NCBI GenBank assembly: GCA_018268695.1
Contig: JAFDWD010000277.1
Location: 1 to 5,469 of the forward strand
From: Actinomycetota bacterium
Lineage (GTDB): Bacteria; Actinomycetota; Thermoleophilia; Solirubrobacterales; 70-9
DNA length: 5,469 bases
Direction of reading: 5' to 3'
Positions 5,344-5,469 of this stretch are shown piece by piece. The notes below the pieces were generated by a model, which worked only from the letters and a program-made list of their open reading frames with translations, did no database searches and was not told the DNA's origin. Position numbers and translations under genes: made by a program. The number at the start of each line of letters is the position of its first letter. Position 1 is the first letter of the stretch.

Positions 5344-5469
5344 CGGGGTCGTTCTTCACCGTCTCGAACGACTGCCAGGTGATGCGCAGGATCACGACCG
5401 TCACGAGCATGCCGATCAAGGGGTCCGCGATGCCGACACCGAGGGCGACGAAGGCGGCGCTGGCGACGA
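5330..5469 (-). CDS. C-terminal end of a cation diffusion facilitator (CDF) transporter, partial
   Basis: The final 45 codons read on the minus strand from the window edge to TAG at 5330-5332. The segment begins VASAAFVALGVGIADPLIG and ends FETVKNDPGEPA. The GVGIADPLIGMLVTVVILRI part matches the last transmembrane helix of CDF (cation efflux) proteins, where the Asp of the ADP motif follows a short Gly-rich turn. CDF proteins export divalent metals such as zinc, usually in exchange for protons. Only about 15 residues follow the helix, so this member lacks the usual cytoplasmic metal-binding C-terminal domain, as do some short actinobacterial members. Metal specificity cannot be judged because the rest is outside the window. 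Confidence 0.75.
   Translation of the reverse strand, partial: VASAAFVALGVGIADPLIGMLVTVVILRITWQSFETVKNDPGEPA

Noticed and set aside
3538..5382. Long plus-strand open frame (614 codons) opposite the methyltransferase/aminotransferase frame
   Set aside because: It mirrors the codon bias of the minus-strand genes, is compositionally skewed and has no recognisable domain, while the opposite strand encodes clear motifs throughout.

Overview
The window is very GC-rich and every supportable gene lies on the minus strand, so transcription runs from the right end to the left end. GTG starts, four-base stop/start overlaps, Arg/Ala-rich proteins and a sigma factor paired with a CU044_5270-type membrane protein point to an actinomycetote, possibly a Thermoleophilia/Solirubrobacterales-like lineage. 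The phylum is a reasonable inference; the lineage within it is a guess.

Layout in transcription order (right to left): (1) the last 45 codons of a cation diffusion facilitator (CDF) transporter; (2) a 695-codon open frame whose first ~268 residues look like a Rossmann-fold SAM-dependent methyltransferase and whose last ~391 are a complete LysN/2-aminoadipate-type PLP aminotransferase; (3) a 33-base gap holding two inverted repeats; (4) an ECF-type sigma factor; (5) a one-helix CU044_5270-like membrane protein in the usual anti-sigma position; (6) a small lipoprotein; (7) a secreted protein with two related halves; (8) the first ten codons of another gene. Genes 4-5, 6-7 and 7-8 overlap by ATGA or GTGA, and 5-6 are close, so 4-8 look like one translationally coupled operon. 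It probably encodes a sigma factor, its membrane partner and envelope or exported products.

The most striking feature is a perfect 25-bp inverted repeat with a 3-base loop (4487-4539), exactly where the methyltransferase-like part of the long frame ends. Removing these 53 bases on paper brings a TGA stop into frame two codons later. Just beyond it lie a dyad, a -35/-10 pair and a GTG start placed as in a leaderless transcript, giving a normal 391-residue aminotransferase. The simplest reading is that two adjacent genes were joined by insertion of a palindromic element. A genuine linked bifunctional protein is the alternative. The window has no tRNA, rRNA, CRISPR array or recognisable transposase, and no gene-free stretch over 300 bases.
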